NCBI RefSeq assembly: GCF_014385005.1
Contig: NZ_JACRSZ010000001.1
Span: 558,001 to 622,000, forward strand
DNA length: 64,000 nt
Direction of reading: 5' to 3'
From: Jingyaoa shaoxingensis
GTDB taxonomy: Bacteria; Bacillota; Clostridia; Lachnospirales; Lachnospiraceae
In this document: piece by piece, positions 63,555 through 64,000 of the stretch
Layout of the letters: each line of letters begins with the position of its first letter
Numbering within the stretch: position 1 is the first letter of the stretch
Translations under genes and position numbers: made by a program
The notes under the pieces: model-generated
Database searches by the model: none
What the model saw: only the letters and a program-made list of their open reading frames with translations
What the model was told of the DNA's origin: nothing

Positions 63555-63794
63555 CTACTGTCTCTCTTTTACCAGTTTTACAATCTGCTCTTCATAATCC
63601 GGTCCGGTAAAATCCTCGGTTCTTCCTGCAGTACGGATATTACTCTCTGCCCCCAGTCCATCCTCATCAAATTCCCAGATATGATAACTGATTCCTCTGT
63701 ATTCAAAATCAATACTGCCAAGTCCTGCTTCCTCAGTATAACGATATTCCCAGCCTTTTTCCTTTAACTGATCCTGTACTTTCTGTAAACGCAT
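63555..63794 (-). CDS. Small conserved acidic protein
   Basis: ATG 63794 (GAGGAG upstream) gives 79 residues: MRLQKVQDQLKEKGWEYRYT, GLGSIDFEYRGISYHIWEFD and an acidic end. Conserved in clostridia without known role. Located between ispD and an upstream gene of similar size. Confidence 0.72.
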   Translation of the reverse strand: MRLQKVQDQLKEKGWEYRYTEEAGLGSIDFEYRGISYHIWEFDEDGLGAESNIRTAGRTEDFTGPDYEEQIVKLVKERQ

Positions 63795-63798
63795 GGTG

Positions 63799-64000
63799 TT
63801 ACTCCTCTTTCTGTGGCACTGCCCAGTCATAAAGCAGCCCTTCTATTTTATCGTATTCGAATCCAAATCCCTTGTCAAATTCCTGCCGCTCCCATGTACC
63901 ATAAGGGAACCAGACCTCCAGATAATCCTGAAACAGCAGGATCTGTCCCTGATCCATCACTGGCCCCACATCCTGTTCGGAAACTGTCGTATCTTCTATC
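63799..64000 (-). CDS. Hypothetical protein, C-terminal part
   Basis: The minus-strand frame reads from the right edge to TAA at 63799 (67 codons visible). It contains DYLEVWFPYGTWERQEFDKG and ends LLYDWAVPQKEE. It is acidic and soluble. The start lies beyond the window. The stop is 4 bases before the next gene's start, so they are co-transcribed. Family not recognised. Confidence 0.7.
   Translation of the reverse strand, partial: IEDTTVSEQDVGPVMDQGQILLFQDYLEVWFPYGTWERQEFDKGFGFEYDKIEGLLYDWAVPQKEE

Overview
The window looks like chromosome from a Gram-positive gut anaerobe of the Lachnospiraceae (Clostridia). The evidence is moderate GC, strong GGAGG ribosome binding sites, TTGACA/TATAAT promoters, the content and sequence of the ribosomal-protein and RNA-polymerase genes, and many small membrane proteins typical of that family. 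I cannot assign a genus safely. Nearly all core genes are on the minus strand.

Layout, left to right. (1) 1-9.2 kb: an M29 aminopeptidase running off the left edge, three small membrane proteins, pyrE-pyrF, a trigger-factor-like lipoprotein with 16 tandem repeats, a polysaccharide-deacetylase-like surface protein and a small conserved membrane protein. (2) 9.2-17.0 kb: a complete Wadjet anti-plasmid operon (jetD-jetA-jetB-jetC). (3) 17.1-40.0 kb: a tandem array of three integrative elements stacked on the 3' end of tuf. Element C (about 11.4 kb) and element B (about 9.4 kb) share a backbone in the same order: repressor, xis, tyrosine integrase, RepA-like ATPase, small gene, DUF5348, probable oriT, MobV relaxase, TnpV. 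Element A (about 2 kb) is a deletion remnant that keeps only cargo. Four copies of the tuf 3' end with its terminator mark the junctions (17107, 28487, 37922, 39880). Cargo: a MATE pump with MarR regulator (C); a zinc-ribbon and two-helix membrane pair (C); a type I toxin-antitoxin locus, yjdF with its riboswitch and two DUF3784 proteins (B); and a three-gene cassette of a dCTP-deaminase-like protein lacking its catalytic glutamate, a two-helix membrane protein and DUF1653 (A). (4) 40.0-63.8 kb: the str and rif clusters (rpsL-rpsG-fusA-tuf; rpmG-secE-nusG-rplK-rplA; feoA-like; rplJ-rplL; rpoB-rpoC), interleaved with a VanZ-like protein, a PfoR-type IIC protein, deoD, an esterase, a PdaA-like deacetylase, an RluA pseudouridine synthase and ispD.

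How the parts fit: the translation and transcription core forms several strong transcription units, each with a recognisable promoter and often a leader structure (the L10 leader attenuator is clear). Because each element brings its own copy of the last tuf codons, stop and terminator, EF-Tu stays intact after every insertion. The old 3' end is pushed leftward and now sits next to the Wadjet operon, so the region 3' of tuf looks like a hotspot collecting mobility and defence genes. The least familiar parts are the tuf-targeting element family, with its element-specific paired arm sites, and the inactive-looking deaminase/membrane cassette in element A. All family calls are from reading the sequence; no database search was possible.
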